In this document: in pieces, positions 31,531 to 52,057 of the stretch
Layout of the letters: each line of letters begins with the position of its first letter
How positions within the stretch are numbered: position 1 is the stretch's first letter
Assembly: GCA_012295275.1 (NCBI GenBank)
Contig: CM022671.1
Span: 5,451,565 to 5,515,564, forward strand
Direction: 5' to 3'
Length of the DNA stretch: 64,000 nt
Origin: Chrysomallon squamiferum
Lineage: Eukaryota > Mollusca > Gastropoda > Neomphalida > Peltospiridae
The notes under the pieces: model-generated
The model's database searches: none
Told to the model about the DNA's origin: nothing
The model's input: the letters and a program-made list of their open reading frames with translations, nothing else
Program-made: the position numbers and the translations under genes

Positions 31531-33209
31531 TTCGAATGATGTTGATAAGGATCCTTGGTTCTTAATAAAGCCATGGGACTTTTGTTTCTTTATTTGAACG
31601 TTTTTCTTATGAAGCAGTGTAAAAATATGTTTGCGTTTATCCCTGAGCAGTTCGTTGTGAACACACAGTAACCATGACAACCCTCCTGACCCGCCCCTAG
31701 TCAGGCTACAAAGCACAGAATAAGATCAATAATCATACACTGTATAAGCCTTCAAAAAATTATGTGACTAGGTTTTACGGTGACAAGATGCAGTGAAAAT
31801 AATATGTCGAAATATGACATCAAAAAAGGTCATGAGAGAATGCTAATTCGTGGCAAAAATGTATTTGTCTGCTAAATAAAAGAATTTCTCCACTACTTTA
31901 ATTGTGAATATTATGATAATATTAATTATATTACAAAAAGGTGTAATTCCTAATCAAGGTACGAATGAGAAAAGACTATGTTCTGACGTCATGGTTACTG
32001 GAAATGCAACAAACTTGGTAAATAATATTAACCAGTTTTATTACTGAGGTATTAAAAGAAATACTGATTTAAAAATAAAAATAATAAATAAAATAAAATG
32101 TAAAGAGAATTTTTTTTTTATGAAAGAAAATTAAAATACCCAATGATAAATTCTGATTCGAGACAAACCTCCTTACATTATCAGCTAAGTAAAATCGTTG
32201 GAACACTAACATAAAACAAATCAGAACAGCAATATATAAAGATTAAAACAATTCACATTTATCTGAGCAATCATGTACTGAACAAAATATACAATTTTAC
32301 TCGTGTAAATTTATATATTACATGTGTCTGTGAGTATGTATGTACGCATGTATCTGTCTATTTGTTGGTCTTTCTCCCTATACATATGTATACTCATGTT
32401 ATTAATATGTGTACATGTATGCACTCATGTATGAATATGTGCGTATGCATGTAATATAAACGTTTACAGGCTGACCTCGGCTTATGAACAGCTGTGTTCT
32501 TTTACGTGGGTGTACATTATAATATATGTACTCACATGATAAACATCTGTACACGTACTATTGGTTTTTTAACTGATGTTTTAATGATTGTCTACACTGC
32601 ACGGTAATAAATAGAAGCAAACAACCTTATAGTGTTAATAGTTTTAATGGTAGTTTAAATAGCTTGTTCGTGTGTACGTGTGTTCGTGGACAGACTGTTC
32701 GAAACCGGAGAGCTGTCTGTCTGTGTGTAATTCATTCACAACCTTTACATAGCAAGAATTAATCACGAAAGAAAGCAAAAATTACAAATCACCTAAAAAA
32801 CCAAACAAAAAAAACCAAAAAATAATAATAATAAATAAATAAATCAAACATTTAAAAATTAAAAATTAAATAAATAAATACTAAAATAATAATAATAATA
32901 ATAATAGTAACATATTTGAAACTGTGCATCCCGTATTAGTATTTCAGACTGGGAAACTAATCTAAACCTGTTTATTAATTTTTGTTTACAAGAACAGCAG
33001 TTTATCAAACCGTTTAGTGATCTTACCATTATTATCATTATTATTATTATTATTATTATTACGCTATTTTGTAGTCATAAAAATCCTTAATCAGTGTTTC
33101 GTCATGGAATTTAAACAAGGAAAAAAAAGTAAAAGAAAACAGAGAAAGATATATATATATATATATATATAATTTTTGATTTTCTTTCTTTCTTTTTTTT
33201 TTTTTTTTT
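31531..33209. other. Gap downstream of USP gene D
   Basis: AT-rich sequence with TATG-type low complexity near 32330-32460. At about 32471-32510 there is a short fragment, 'acctcggcttatgaacag', that resembles the terminal region of the MITE at 6112-6609. A minus-strand AATAAA lies at 32971-32976, about 235 bases past the stop of USP gene D, and is a possible poly(A) signal. No gene was seen. Confidence 0.45.
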
Positions 33210-40276
<7,067 letters not shown>

Positions 40277-40626
40277 TTTTCTGCTTTAAGCCCCTAGAAT
40301 AACGTGCACTAATCTATACGCTGGTTAAGAATGATTGCCTCACTTTCCGAGGGGTCAGAGTGGAAAGGTCACGGGAGTAGTTATTATCGCGAAGTTTACA
40401 CAATAATGTTGATTTGTAGTTTTGTACGTTATAACACTCAAAGTGCCAGTACAACAGCATGTAACTTCCTTTGTTTAAAAATGATTTTTCTTTGATCTCA
40501 TATGTAGTGTTTATTCTTGATTATACAATTTTCTTTTTTTTTCTTCTTTTTTTTAAATGTTGTATGAGGGACTTCAATCGAATATTTCAAGTGGATATTA
40601 AGTTGGCCATAGTGTGAAATAATCAT

Positions 40627-40677
<51 letters not shown>

Positions 40678-40909
40678 TTCTTCCCCTTCAAATTAGGAAA
40701 TTGCATTATATTTTTCGTTTAGAGGGACGTGGATGGAGAAAGGAGGTTTATTGAAAAGTAAAAAGTAATAATTTGTGACGGAGAGAAAGTGTTGTAACAT
40801 TATGAATCAGTTTATTCTTTCCATAACTGTGTTCAAAACAAAATAGAAGCCGCTTTGTTTTTTGTTTTTATTTTCATTTCGTTAAATTATTTTTATTATT
40901 TTTTTTGTG

Positions 40910-40963
<54 letters not shown>

Positions 40964-41410
40964 GTTGTTGTTGTTGTTGTATTTTGCTGAAGCTCCCTCT
41001 ACGTCATAAACGAAATTACCAATCGGTAGTTCTCGCAAAATCATAGTTATATAATATCTGAATATGTAAGAATATATTCTTTTTATGAAGTTTATTTGAA
41101 TGATAAATGATCGCTACAAACACATGCCTGATGATAAAATCTATTTAGATGTAGGCATGATATTTAAAAACGGTATTTTATATTAACGTCATGAACAGGC
41201 TTCGGAAAATTAAAAATAATTTTTATTTTTTATTTTTAATTTTAGTATTTTACCAATTTTTTATATTTTTTTATTTATTATAATTTAATATTAATGTTTT
41301 TGTTTTCTTTATTTAGTGGATTCAGTCTAGATCACCACTTAAAAGAAAAAGAAAATTTTTAAAAAAGGGGGAGGAAAAGTCACGTGATCACTCATTCACA
41401 TGACTCCGAG
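40277..41410. promoter_or_regulatory. Shared head-to-head intergenic region (USP gene D / fucosidase)
   Basis: 1134 bases separate the start codon of the minus-strand USP gene D from that of the plus-strand fucosidase. The half next to the USP gene is less AT-rich (40280-40400). The half next to the fucosidase holds (TTA)n at 40635-40677 and 40913-40962. No clear TATA or other core motif could be picked with confidence. Both promoters must lie in or beyond this interval unless untranslated exons exist. Confidence 0.5.
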
Positions 41411-41837
41411 ATGTCGTCTGTCTACCGTTTCGCGGTACTGTTTTCTTTCGTTTGTTTTGTGTTTTCGAAATACCAGCCAACATGGCCGTCTCTCGACTCG
41501 CGACCTCTGCCTGCTTGGTACGATGAAGCGAAACTTGGAATATTTATTCACTGGGGAGTGTTTTCTGTGCCTAGTTTTCGCTCGGAATGGTTTTGGTGGT
41601 ACTGGCAGGGGAAGCCGGAAAAGGAGGTGGTTCAGTATATGAATGCTAACTACAGACCCGGGTGGACGTATGCTGATTTTGCGGCTCAGTTCACGGCTGA
41701 GCTATATAATCCCAATGAGTGGGCGGAGCTTTTCAAAGCATCGGGTGCAAAGTAAGTGCATTTAAATTTAACTTGCCTGCTTGGCTGAGCGAGTGTACAG
41801 TTTCAGAGATCGAAATGTTGTAGAGTGGGAAATATTT

Positions 41838-41916
<79 letters not shown>

Positions 41917-42211
41917 TATCCACGATGTTATAAATCAAAATTAATTATTTATTAATTATTTTAACCCACTTATAAAGTTGTATCATTACATTACATCACA
42001 TAACATATATTTAAATCTGTCTCTTTGAAAGTCTTTTCGTTCAGTCCATCTCTTTCATTTATTTATTTATTTACGTACAGGTATGTTGTACTAACTAGCA
42101 AACACCATGAAGGGTTTTGTAACTGGCCAACGAAAGTTTCTTTCAACTGGAATGCAATGGCAGTAGGGCCAAAACGAGATCTTGTTGGTACGTTCAATAA
42201 TTATATATATA

Positions 42212-42258
<47 letters not shown>

Positions 42259-42608
42259 ATGTGTGTGGTACAGCCAATTTATCGCTAGCAGAAGGTATGT
42301 TGTACAAATAATACAGGTGATTGATGGAACACACGTGCAATTTCTAAGTACATCGATTGTCGATGTAGCATTCCACAGACGAATCTGGTTTATTAAAGGC
42401 CATGTTAAGTACTGTCATGCTTGCAGACATCTCTTTTTATGCATTTTTCTCATTTATTTTTATTTTACTTTTTTTAAATTGTATTTTTTATTGTTGTTGT
42501 TCTTCTTATTATTATTGCAGCTTCATTATTTTTATTTTACTTTTCTTAATTGTATTTGTTGTGTTGTTGTTGTTGTTGCTGTTGTTGTTGTTGTTGTTCT
42601 TCTTCTTC

Positions 42609-42676
<68 letters not shown>

Positions 42677-43526
42677 GCTGCTACTACTACTACTTATTCA
42701 GGCGATCTTGCTGCAGCAATTCGAAATAAAACAGATCTCCACTTTGGTCTCTATCATTCTTTGTTTGAATGGTTCAATCCGCTGTTCCTAAGAGACAGGA
42801 AAAATAACTTTAAAACAGATGACTTTGTAAAGGTAAGTAATCAAATAATATAGCAATTTGAAAAAATTTCAGACTGGATGAAAGCTATATTCAGACTGGA
42901 TGAATATGCGAACGTTGTTAATCCAGTTAACTTGTAAACTTTTATTTATTTATGATACATTCGAAATTGTATATTTTACTGTATAATTGTATAATTTTCA
43001 CAAACAAATATAAAAAATGGTTAAGTTTCAGATTATGAAATAAATAAATAAATAAATAAATAATAATAATAAAATATCCTGATATAAAATTAAAAGAACA
43101 AATAAATATGAACAAATTTGTTTATTCATATATTTCTTATTATTTATCTATTTACTATTATTATTATTGTTGTCGTTGTTGTTGTTGTTGTTATTGTTGT
43201 TGTTGTTAATTTACATTATCAACTATATTTCCCAGTATAAAACGATGCCAGAACTGCATGAACTTGTAAAACGATACAAACCGGAAGTGATTTGGTCAGA
43301 CGGATCTGGATCAGCCGTCGATACGTACTGGACGTCACGTGACTTTCTTGCCTGGTTGTACAACGAAAGGTGTGTTATTAACTGAAATAACCACTAAATT
43401 ACTATTATTTTCGTATATTTATTTTCTGTGGCCTTTACTGATTGTATATAAATATTTATTCATTACAGTAAGATCAATAATTGATTATATTACAGAATAT
43501 TTAAATTGCTATTGTTGTTGTTGTTG

Positions 43527-43591
<65 letters not shown>

Positions 43592-45474
43592 TTCAGTCCA
43601 GTAAAAGACACGGTTGTAGTTAATGACAGGTGGGGAAAAGGTGACATATGTAAGCATGGAGGGTTCCTAACGTGTCATGACAGATATAATCCAGGTAAGT
43701 GGCAGGTGCAATGTAATGACATAATCCAAGAATAATTTTCAGAATTTAGAAATGTGTTTGAGATCAATAGTTTACTGGACAAATTCCTTTTTGATGTTTG
43801 TATTTGTTGGTTTCGTTTTTCTCCCTCCCCAATCGATCTGTTATTTTTAATTTATATACTGCTTCTATAAGCTCCCAGAGCGGAACATATATTACATTAT
43901 AGTTTAATCATTCGTTTTTGTTTGTTGTTGATTTTGTTTTTTATATATATATTATAAAATATGATAATAGTTATAACGAAGGTTGTGATTTTACTATTTT
44001 ACAGGGAAACTTCAGAAGCGGAAGTGGGAAAACGCCATGACTTTAGACAAAGGTTCATGGGGATATCGAAGGGAGGCTACTCTAAATGACATACTGACCA
44101 TGACAGAACTTATAAAAACATTCGTCACCACAGTGAGGTATTTCATAAAATACATTAGCTAATCATGACTGATGATAACATGAATACACGTACACACACA
44201 CACACAAAACAAATACGCGTGCGCATAGCCAGACAGAGTGAAGCTGAATGAAACGGAGAAGAAATAAAAACATTTGAGGAAAAACAGGCGTTGTTTATAA
44301 CCAATATATTATTGTTCATTCCAATTTATTTATTTATTTATTGTTTGTTTGTTTCTTTCTTTGTTTGTAAATTTGTTTTCTTTTATTTATTTGTTTCTCT
44401 AAGTTGTGGCGGTAACTTGCTTGTCAACGTTGGACCAACAAAATCTGGTCGCATCATCCCAGTGTTTGAAGAACGACTACGACAGCTGGGTGAGTGGTTG
44501 AACGTGAACGGAGAGGCGATATATTCCTCTAAACCCTGGACTTACCAGAACGACACACAGACTGGAACTGTGTGGTAAGTTACTGTACTTCACAGAATAA
44601 ATATAGTTTAATGTTTTCTGTTAAACCCTGCATTCATGGTTAACTTTCTCTTCACAAACAGTCATCTAAGTAAATATTATATTTTATTACAGTTATGACT
44701 GTTAGATCTTCCCACACTAAAACGTTATGTTTTGCAAAGGCTAACACATATAGTATTATGTTTTGTTTGTGGAATCAAATATTTGACAGTTTGGTTGGTT
44801 TACATAAACAACAAATATTCGGTAGTGTCCAGTTGTCATTTTGAATCGTCTCCCTTCATAACCAAACATCATCGAATTGATGCATAAAAAGAAGTCAAAG
44901 TTCCATTTGTTATAGATATCTTGGTCAGATTTCAGAGAAAAGGTGATTATTCTTGTATGTCCAGTCACAGACCTGTCCAGTTTTACTGTTCTAGTGACAA
45001 TTCCCTTATAATCTTAATCGAACGTGAATAGAAATTTCAGTATTTCAAAAAATATATTTTACCAAGAAGATATAATAAAATATAAAATGTCTTCATGAGA
45101 CCACTTAAAAACACAACTAAATATTGTTTGAATGCTGTAGTATAATTTTCATGTAAATATGTATTTATTATTATTATTATTATTATATTATATTTTATTA
45201 TTCATTTATGTATTACAGGTATACATCAAAGAAAGGTAACTCCGGTTCTACCACAATATATGCAATATCTCTAACATGGCCAAAAATGAGTCTAGTTCTA
45301 ACAAAACCGCAAGTTTCAGCTCAAACCAGAGTTTCACTTCTCGGTTACCAAGGCAACATAAGCTGGAAGAAACATCCATCAGGCGGTATCGAGCTCGTTG
45401 TTCCTTTCATCTACCCAGAAGACATGCCGTGTCAGTGGGCGTGGTCATTCAAAATAACTGACGTCATCAACTAA
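41411..45474 (+). CDS. FUCA1: Alpha-L-fucosidase, GH29, secreted or lysosomal; eight exons
   Basis: The exons are 41411-41751, 42081-42187, 42702-42832, 43236-43369, 43597-43694, 44005-44137, 44404-44574 and 45219-45474. They join in frame to 456 residues, the family's usual length. The enzyme removes alpha-linked L-fucose from glycans. A signal peptide covers residues 1-19 (hydrophobic core [12 protein letters not shown]). Hallmarks are '[14 protein letters not shown]' (about 42-55), 'TSKHHEGFC' (about 118-126, fucose-contacting His pair), 'VIWSDGSGS' with the nucleophile at Asp215, '[14 protein letters not shown]', and a C-terminal beta domain from exon 7 on. Sequons NKT and NDT are present. 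The acid/base residue varies in this family and is not assigned. The Met at 41411 is chosen because it starts directly before the signal peptide; the frame is open a little further upstream. FUCA1 is used as the family symbol; orthology versus FUCA2 cannot be settled. Confidence 0.96.
41840..41916. repeat. (CT)n microsatellite in fucosidase intron 1
   Basis: About 77 bases of CT with one CTCC interruption. Confidence 0.95.
42214..42257. repeat. (TG)n microsatellite in fucosidase intron 2
   Basis: About 43 bases of TG, starting 26 bases after the exon-2 donor. Confidence 0.95.
42485..42692. repeat. TTG/TTC/TTA array upstream of fucosidase exon 3
   Basis: Triplet repeats (GTT, CTT, ATT, then ACT) run to within about 10 bases of the exon-3 acceptor. 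Two diverged copies of 'tcatttttattttacttttt' type text also occur (about 42448-42490 and 42524-42560). Confidence 0.85.
43503..43590. repeat. TTG/TTA array abutting fucosidase exon 5
   Basis: GTT triplets followed by about 62 bases of ATT triplets end directly in 'tttcag' at the exon-5 acceptor. Confidence 0.9.
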
Positions 45475-45681
45475 AACTGGGGTGTAAAAAAAAAAGAAAA
45501 AAAAAGAACGAAAAATAAAAAGAAGGGAAAAAACAGTTTTGTATTTATTCGAAAATGACGTTTACTACGGAACCAAATGTTCTTTTTTATTTTATTTTAT
45601 TTTATTTTTTTATAGAATTACAATCCAGTATCCATTTTCCTTGTTCAAGAATGTCTGTTATTTTGAATTTTATTATTTTGA

Positions 45682-45687
45682 AATAAA
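45682..45687 (+). terminator. Probable poly(A) signal of the fucosidase gene
   Basis: AATAAA lies about 208 bases after the stop codon, followed by T-rich sequence. An earlier AATAAA-like word at about 45513 sits in an A/G-rich tract and is less convincing. Confidence 0.5.
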
Positions 45688-45839
45688 TTAGTATATTTAT
45701 ATTTCTGGTTCTATTATATATTTTATTTGTTCATTTTTTTTTCTCTCTCTCTCTCTCGTTTGAATATCATTCACCTTCATCATCACCAAAGTATTTTATT
45801 TATTCTAAATTTCCAAAGAATGCTCATGTTGATGTCATT

Positions 45840-46579
45840 ATTATAACGATGATGATGATGATGATGATGATGATAATAATAATAATCAGAAGAAAACCAA
45901 CAACAACAAAACAGAACAAATATCTTTAGAAGCACAAATAACGATATTGTATTGTATTTAAAATTGATTTCGAATTAAATGAAATGAAATAAAAAAAGTA
46001 CATGATAAAAAAATTTTTATTGATATTTGAGTAAGGTTTGATCAGATAATTATAGGTACACAAACTGCTAACCACGTCAATAATTTACATGCAAAATAAG
46101 GTATTCAAACTGCTATTTTCAATTCGAGGTAATTGATATTAATATTATCAATTACAAATAAATAGAAAAATAAAATAAAATAAAACAAATTAATACATAA
46201 TATAATAATAATAATAAAAAAAATAATAAAGTTCATAATGTGAAACCAATAAAACTGCTAATGTAGCTATTATTCTGAACAAGAATTTTATTTTAAACTG
46301 ATTTGTAAAATCGAAGTTGTGCTTGCTAAAACTGCGAAGACAGAAGTGAAAACAAAATATTCAAAAGTAGGAAGCCATCGACGTCGATCAGATCATCTTG
46401 AGATTTTGCACGTCACCCATCTGGGGTTAAATTAAACAAACAAACAAACAAACAAACAAACAAGTGACACAGCATTCAAAAGCCTCGGTGTTCATCTATA
46501 CTTAAAATGATTAAGCAAAGGGAGACAATCACGAAGCACTAAAGAATAATTATTAAACTTCCATACTGAAGAGTGAAGA
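45840..46579. other. Fucosidase to SYNRG intergenic region
   Basis: It has a GAT/AAT array at about 45849-45887, AT-rich unique sequence, and an (AAAC)n run at 46434-46462. The run follows 'cccatctggggttaaatt' and may be the 3' tail of a retroposed element. The presumed SYNRG promoter and 5' UTR lie at the right end; no core element could be assigned. Confidence 0.45.
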
Positions 46580-47612
46580 ATGGCTGACAACAGGTAGGTG
46601 TGATGGAAGCAGGTTTTTAATGAAATCAGTTATTTATATTTATTTACCTTTATAAAACTTTAATATAAAAAAATAGATATGTATGAAATATATCTATGAT
46701 TTATTTCTAAAATGTGAATTCGCAGTTAACAATTTTATAGTGAATAAATTATGATTATATTTTTGACATCCGAACTTCAAGAACTTGACATTTTAAAATA
46801 CGTAAACTTTCTGTGTTCCTTATCGATATATTTATTATTTCTGAATCATAAAAATAATTTTATTTATGTATAGATATTTGTAAATGTTCATTATCCAGCT
46901 GTAGTCGAGTATTGATATCAGTGAGGTAGAATAACGAAAGCTACGTGAAATGTAATTATTTACTAATTTAGGTGATTAATTTAGTGACTAATCTAGTAAA
47001 TAAGTAATCATTAACTGATTAAGTGTTGAAAAACTTACTATCAATTAAGCGGATTAATTACTGACTGTTGAAAAAAATTACAAAATTTTTCTTATGAATT
47101 TTAGAGTAAATCTATTTAAAACTTTTTTCTTTTCTTTTCTGTAACATCAATTATGGAATTTGTCACATGGTCAGATGATGTTGTATTAGTTTCATTCGAC
47201 ATAATTTACTCACAGTAATTACAACATACTTGTTTATGTGTTACTAACAGATGTGCAAAATGAAATGATAATAAACATAAAAGCTCTTTACCTAAATAAC
47301 TACTAAATTACATTAAGAATACATTTAGAAGTTACTGTTTAATTTGGTCAAAAGCCATAATGTCAGATTGTTAACTGATTCATGTTTGATTACTTATTGT
47401 GCTGAATGCTTCTTTATTTTAATTTTTCAGGGGCACAAGGATACCTCCAAATCAGCCAGGTATTTGTCTAGGAATCATGTTTCAATTTCATTTCTAGAAA
47501 GAGAACAATTTAATTTCCTTTCATATGAGTGTACAGTATGTTTGTATAAATAATAATGATTTATTTTTCTGTAAAACTATTACATATTTATGATTTGATT
47601 CTAAATTACATT

Positions 47613-47645
<33 letters not shown>

Positions 47646-47932
47646 CACACCCCCACATAAACATAGATGACATAGATATCAATTATTATTACAAATAATT
47701 ATATTTCAACAAGTTTTAATAATAATAAAAAATATTTTCAGGTTTTGGCTATGGAATGATGCCTGGTATGCCTGGACAATACTGCCAACCAGGAATGCAG
47801 GGATATCCCATGATGCAACAGCCTATGATGATGTCACAGGGGATGGCACCACAGATGTTTCAAATGCAGGTAATATATTTAATATTATACCATTTACTTT
47901 ATTTTAAAAGGGAATAAACTGATAATACTATT

Positions 47933-47966
<34 letters not shown>

Positions 47967-50900
47967 TTTCAATATTAAAAACTGACACTAATAATTAATA
48001 TATATTGATGATTTTAGTGTTATGTTTTTTACTTACTATATATATATAAACAAGATGAGAGAGAGACAGACAGCAGAAACAAAATAATATGTAAACACTT
48101 AATAACAGAAATATTTTAATTTAAAATTTCACAATTTTATTCTGGTTTCTCACGTTTTTATATTTTTTACAATTTCAGCAGATTCCAATGGTTCAGCCAC
48201 CAGGAGCTCCTCCCCCATACAACCCCCACATGGCAGAGAGGTACAAGAGTAGAGCAGGGTAGGTACATGTACATAATATGTAACAACCAGCCTCACTTCC
48301 GCAATACATGATGTGTTGATACTGGGATAGTTTTAGCAGAGCTCATGCCTTGATTTAGCAACTGAAATAAATTTCTGGCCATTTTTATGATACCATGGCA
48401 CTTTTCATCTGTGTACTTATATATTATTTCTGTGACCAGGAGGAGTAGCTTCCATCTCACAGATCATCATTTAAATGTTTTGATTCAGATGTGAATTAAT
48501 TTAGACACTGTGTGTGTGTTTCAGTGGGCGTGGAGTTGTTACGGCTATGACAGAAGAGGAAAGAAGAAAAGCGGAATATTTCCAGGCTCAGAAGCAGAGA
48601 TTAAAACAGTTCGGTAAAGGCGTGCCAGGAACAACCTTCATTCCAGATGACCCAACAAAACTCGTAGACTCAATATTTGGAACAAACAGTGCAAAACCAA
48701 AACCGAAATCGGTCTCTAAGTCAGGTGAATATCGGTTAAACCAAGCATTTTTGACTAAATGAGGTAAATGATGCAAAAATTCAAACCAAAAGCAAAACTA
48801 GCTGCTAAACCATACAAATACTGCAAAGCAAAATCGAAAACCAATTGCTAAATTTGGAACACAGTGTAAAATAGAATAAAAACTAAATCAGCATTTCTCG
48901 TCAATTATTCATCATTCTTTCCTGTACTTACCTATCTTTCACCCTTCTTTCTTTCCTTCTTTTATTCCTTGCTTTCTTTTCTTTCATACTTCCCTTTTAT
49001 CTTCTTTCACTCTTTGTTGGAACTGTAAACTGAACAACTGTGATTTCTAACACAGAACCAGTCCAGACCAAGGAAGATGAAGATGATGGTTTTGGTGATT
49101 TCATCGAAGGGCCTTCAGTAAAAACACAGACTGAGTGGTCAACCACACCTAGTCAGGCTCAGTCTCAGTCAGGTAACTCAGGCCTTGCCAACTCTGAGAC
49201 TGCAGAACTTCACAATCCCAAGGACCCAGAACTTCATGACAACAGAACCATGGAGGCACAAAACCACAAATCTGACAAAAAAGGTTTTTTCTTGTTTTTT
49301 TTAATTTTTTTCGTTTTGATGTTTTGTGTATATTACTGACAAGGCCATTATTTAATAAATTTAAAAAAAAACAAAACGATCCCTGCCAAAAAAAAAAAAA
49401 GAAGGAGAAGAAAGCTAGATTAATGGCTTGCATGATGGTTTGTCATACATTTGTTTTGTATTGTAACTTGAGCAAGAGTGAGAAAAAAAAGAAGAAAGAA
49501 AATAATTAAAACTTTAATAATTGTATAACTGATTTTTTTTAACGTTTATTAAATGTAGAATTAGAAATGTATGTATAAAATCTGTGTGCTTCTTTGTGCC
49601 TGTGTTAAATTAAAAAAAAAAAATATAAAAATATATATATTTACTTCTTTATCTTTTAATGTAAATCAAATTACGTCTAACAGTTACGTGTTTCTCAAAA
49701 GCAGATTTAATGTCCATGATGATGGAATGCTCAGACCTGAAGCAGCCAGCCAAAGCGAGAAATTTCCAGAAACCAAGTCTGAAGGAAGTTCATGTGTCCC
49801 ACGCTCAGAACAAAACCTATCAGCAGAGTGACCACTCTCGCTGCTGGTCATCAACTGACGAACTGATCGGTCTGTTCAAATCTGAAATACAGTGTGAGTG
49901 TCTGCATCTGAAAAATCTGTGTCTAGTAATCAGTGTCTGACGAATATTTTAATATTTGTCACAGTTATTTGCAGTATTTTAATATTTATAATATTTAATC
50001 CAAATATTTTCATATTTATCACATTTATTATTTTAATTAGTTTAATATTTTAATATTTGTCACATTTTTCATGTTTATCACATTTATTCGCAGTATTTTA
50101 ATAATTTTGGCATTTATTCCAAATATTTTAATGTTTAATTACTCATATATTTCCATCATCAAACGAATACTAACTTAATACTTTACTCCATGTAATATTT
50201 ATTTATATTCACCCATAACTGACAAATATTGTGCTATAGTATTTTTTACATAACATCAAAATTAATAAAAAAATGTATGTATGACAGTAATTGTTATGTT
50301 TATAAAAAAATATAAAAGGAATATATATTTTATTTAAAGTTCTAAGTAAATGATTGATGTTACAGATAAATAACATAAAATATATATGTCTGTGTATGTC
50401 TGTGTGTAAGTGTGTGTATATATATGTATGTATGTATATATCTATATATCTATATATATATACACACATATATATCTATATCTGTCTATTTATATATCTA
50501 TCTACACACACACACAAACACATCATATATCTATTGTCTCTCTCTATCTATCTATCTATCTATCTATCTATATATATTTTTTTTACAGCACAACCAGCCC
50601 CAGTGCAGGTAAAGGTGAGACAACACTCGGGTAGCAAGCGGGTTCCAACTACAAGTGCAGGACTTCCAATGTGGGTGGAGGCTTCTAACGAGAATCTACC
50701 TGCAGTTTACACACAGGTGTTAGAGGCAGCCTCAGGCCCGTATGTAAATTTTAATCACTTTTTAAATTAAATTTTAATTAGTATACAGTAAAAATAGGTT
50801 GCTTGTAACTAAATATGAATATAAATATGTTTTTAAAAATATTGTATTATAATATTTCAGTAATAATTGATGATAAAAATTATTATATTTTTGTTAATTT

Positions 50901-52026
50901 TAAAGTCATGTATTTAAAACAGTAAAATATTTGTCAGTTATGGATAAGCATAAATAAATATTACATGTTGTAAAGTATTAAGTTAGTATTCTTTGATAGG
51001 AGTAAATAAATATTAAAATATTTGAATTTAATCAGATTTAATCAGACAGTCTCAAAAGTTTTGTACCTATTTTAATCTTTTTTTTTTTTTTAATATTAAA
51101 TTTTAATAATAAAACACTTCCATAAACTGTTAATTTAATGGTAGTTTTCTGATTAAATTTGAAAATTTAAAACATATTTTTTTCAATATTTGTTTTTTCT
51201 TACAGAAATGGCATCGAGACTGACAGATTGTATCCAATACTATTACTGAGTGGTTTGCCTCGAGAAGTTCTTGGTAACATTTGGCAACTTGCCAACAGAG
51301 AAACTCCAGGTCAGGTTACTCGAGCAGAATTGTTTGCAATCCTTGCCTTGATTGCTTTAGCTCAGGTAAGAAAGAAAAAAACATTAGTACAAAGATATTG
51401 ATAATTTAATCTATCTTAGCCATTATGTTCTTTAATTTTTTTTAATATTTTATGGGAAGGTGCATTTCAAATATTTCTTGCTGCTAATTAATAGGAGTAA
51501 TATTAAAATATGATGTGTGTTGTTAGAAATTATAAATTCTTTTTTTCTTCTTTCATAAAATATGTGAAATTAGATCAGGTGAAAATATAATTTGATAATC
51601 ATTCAGTAAACATACGCATATAACAGAGTAAAACAATTTTTTGTAAAATTAATTAAGTAAGTAAGTAAGTAAGTAAGTAAGTACAGTAAAGTAAAGTAAA
51701 GTAAAGTAAATTAAAATAACCTACTCAGCTTCATTAAACAAAATTTAAAAAGGAAAATAATAACAAGTAAAATAAATAAATAAAAATAAAAATTTACACA
51801 TGCAAACAAAAAGATATGGATATACCCACATAAAAAATAAACTAGTTATACCTGTGCACATACATATAATGTGTATAAACGTGAAAAACACAGTTACATG
51901 TCTGGTTATAATATTTGTTTCAGAACAACTACAGTGTTGCTGCTATAGAAATACTGACAAGATGTCCACAGCCACCAGTTCCTTTCCTTGGTCAGAATGC
52001 AGTAGCACCGGTTCCTGTGCCTGACC

Positions 52027-52057
<31 letters not shown>

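Noticed and set aside
42182-42853. A 223-codon plus-strand open frame in the fucosidase gene
   Set aside because: Its useful part is fucosidase exon 3. The rest is translated intron made of TG and TTA repeats, and splicing phases support the short exon.
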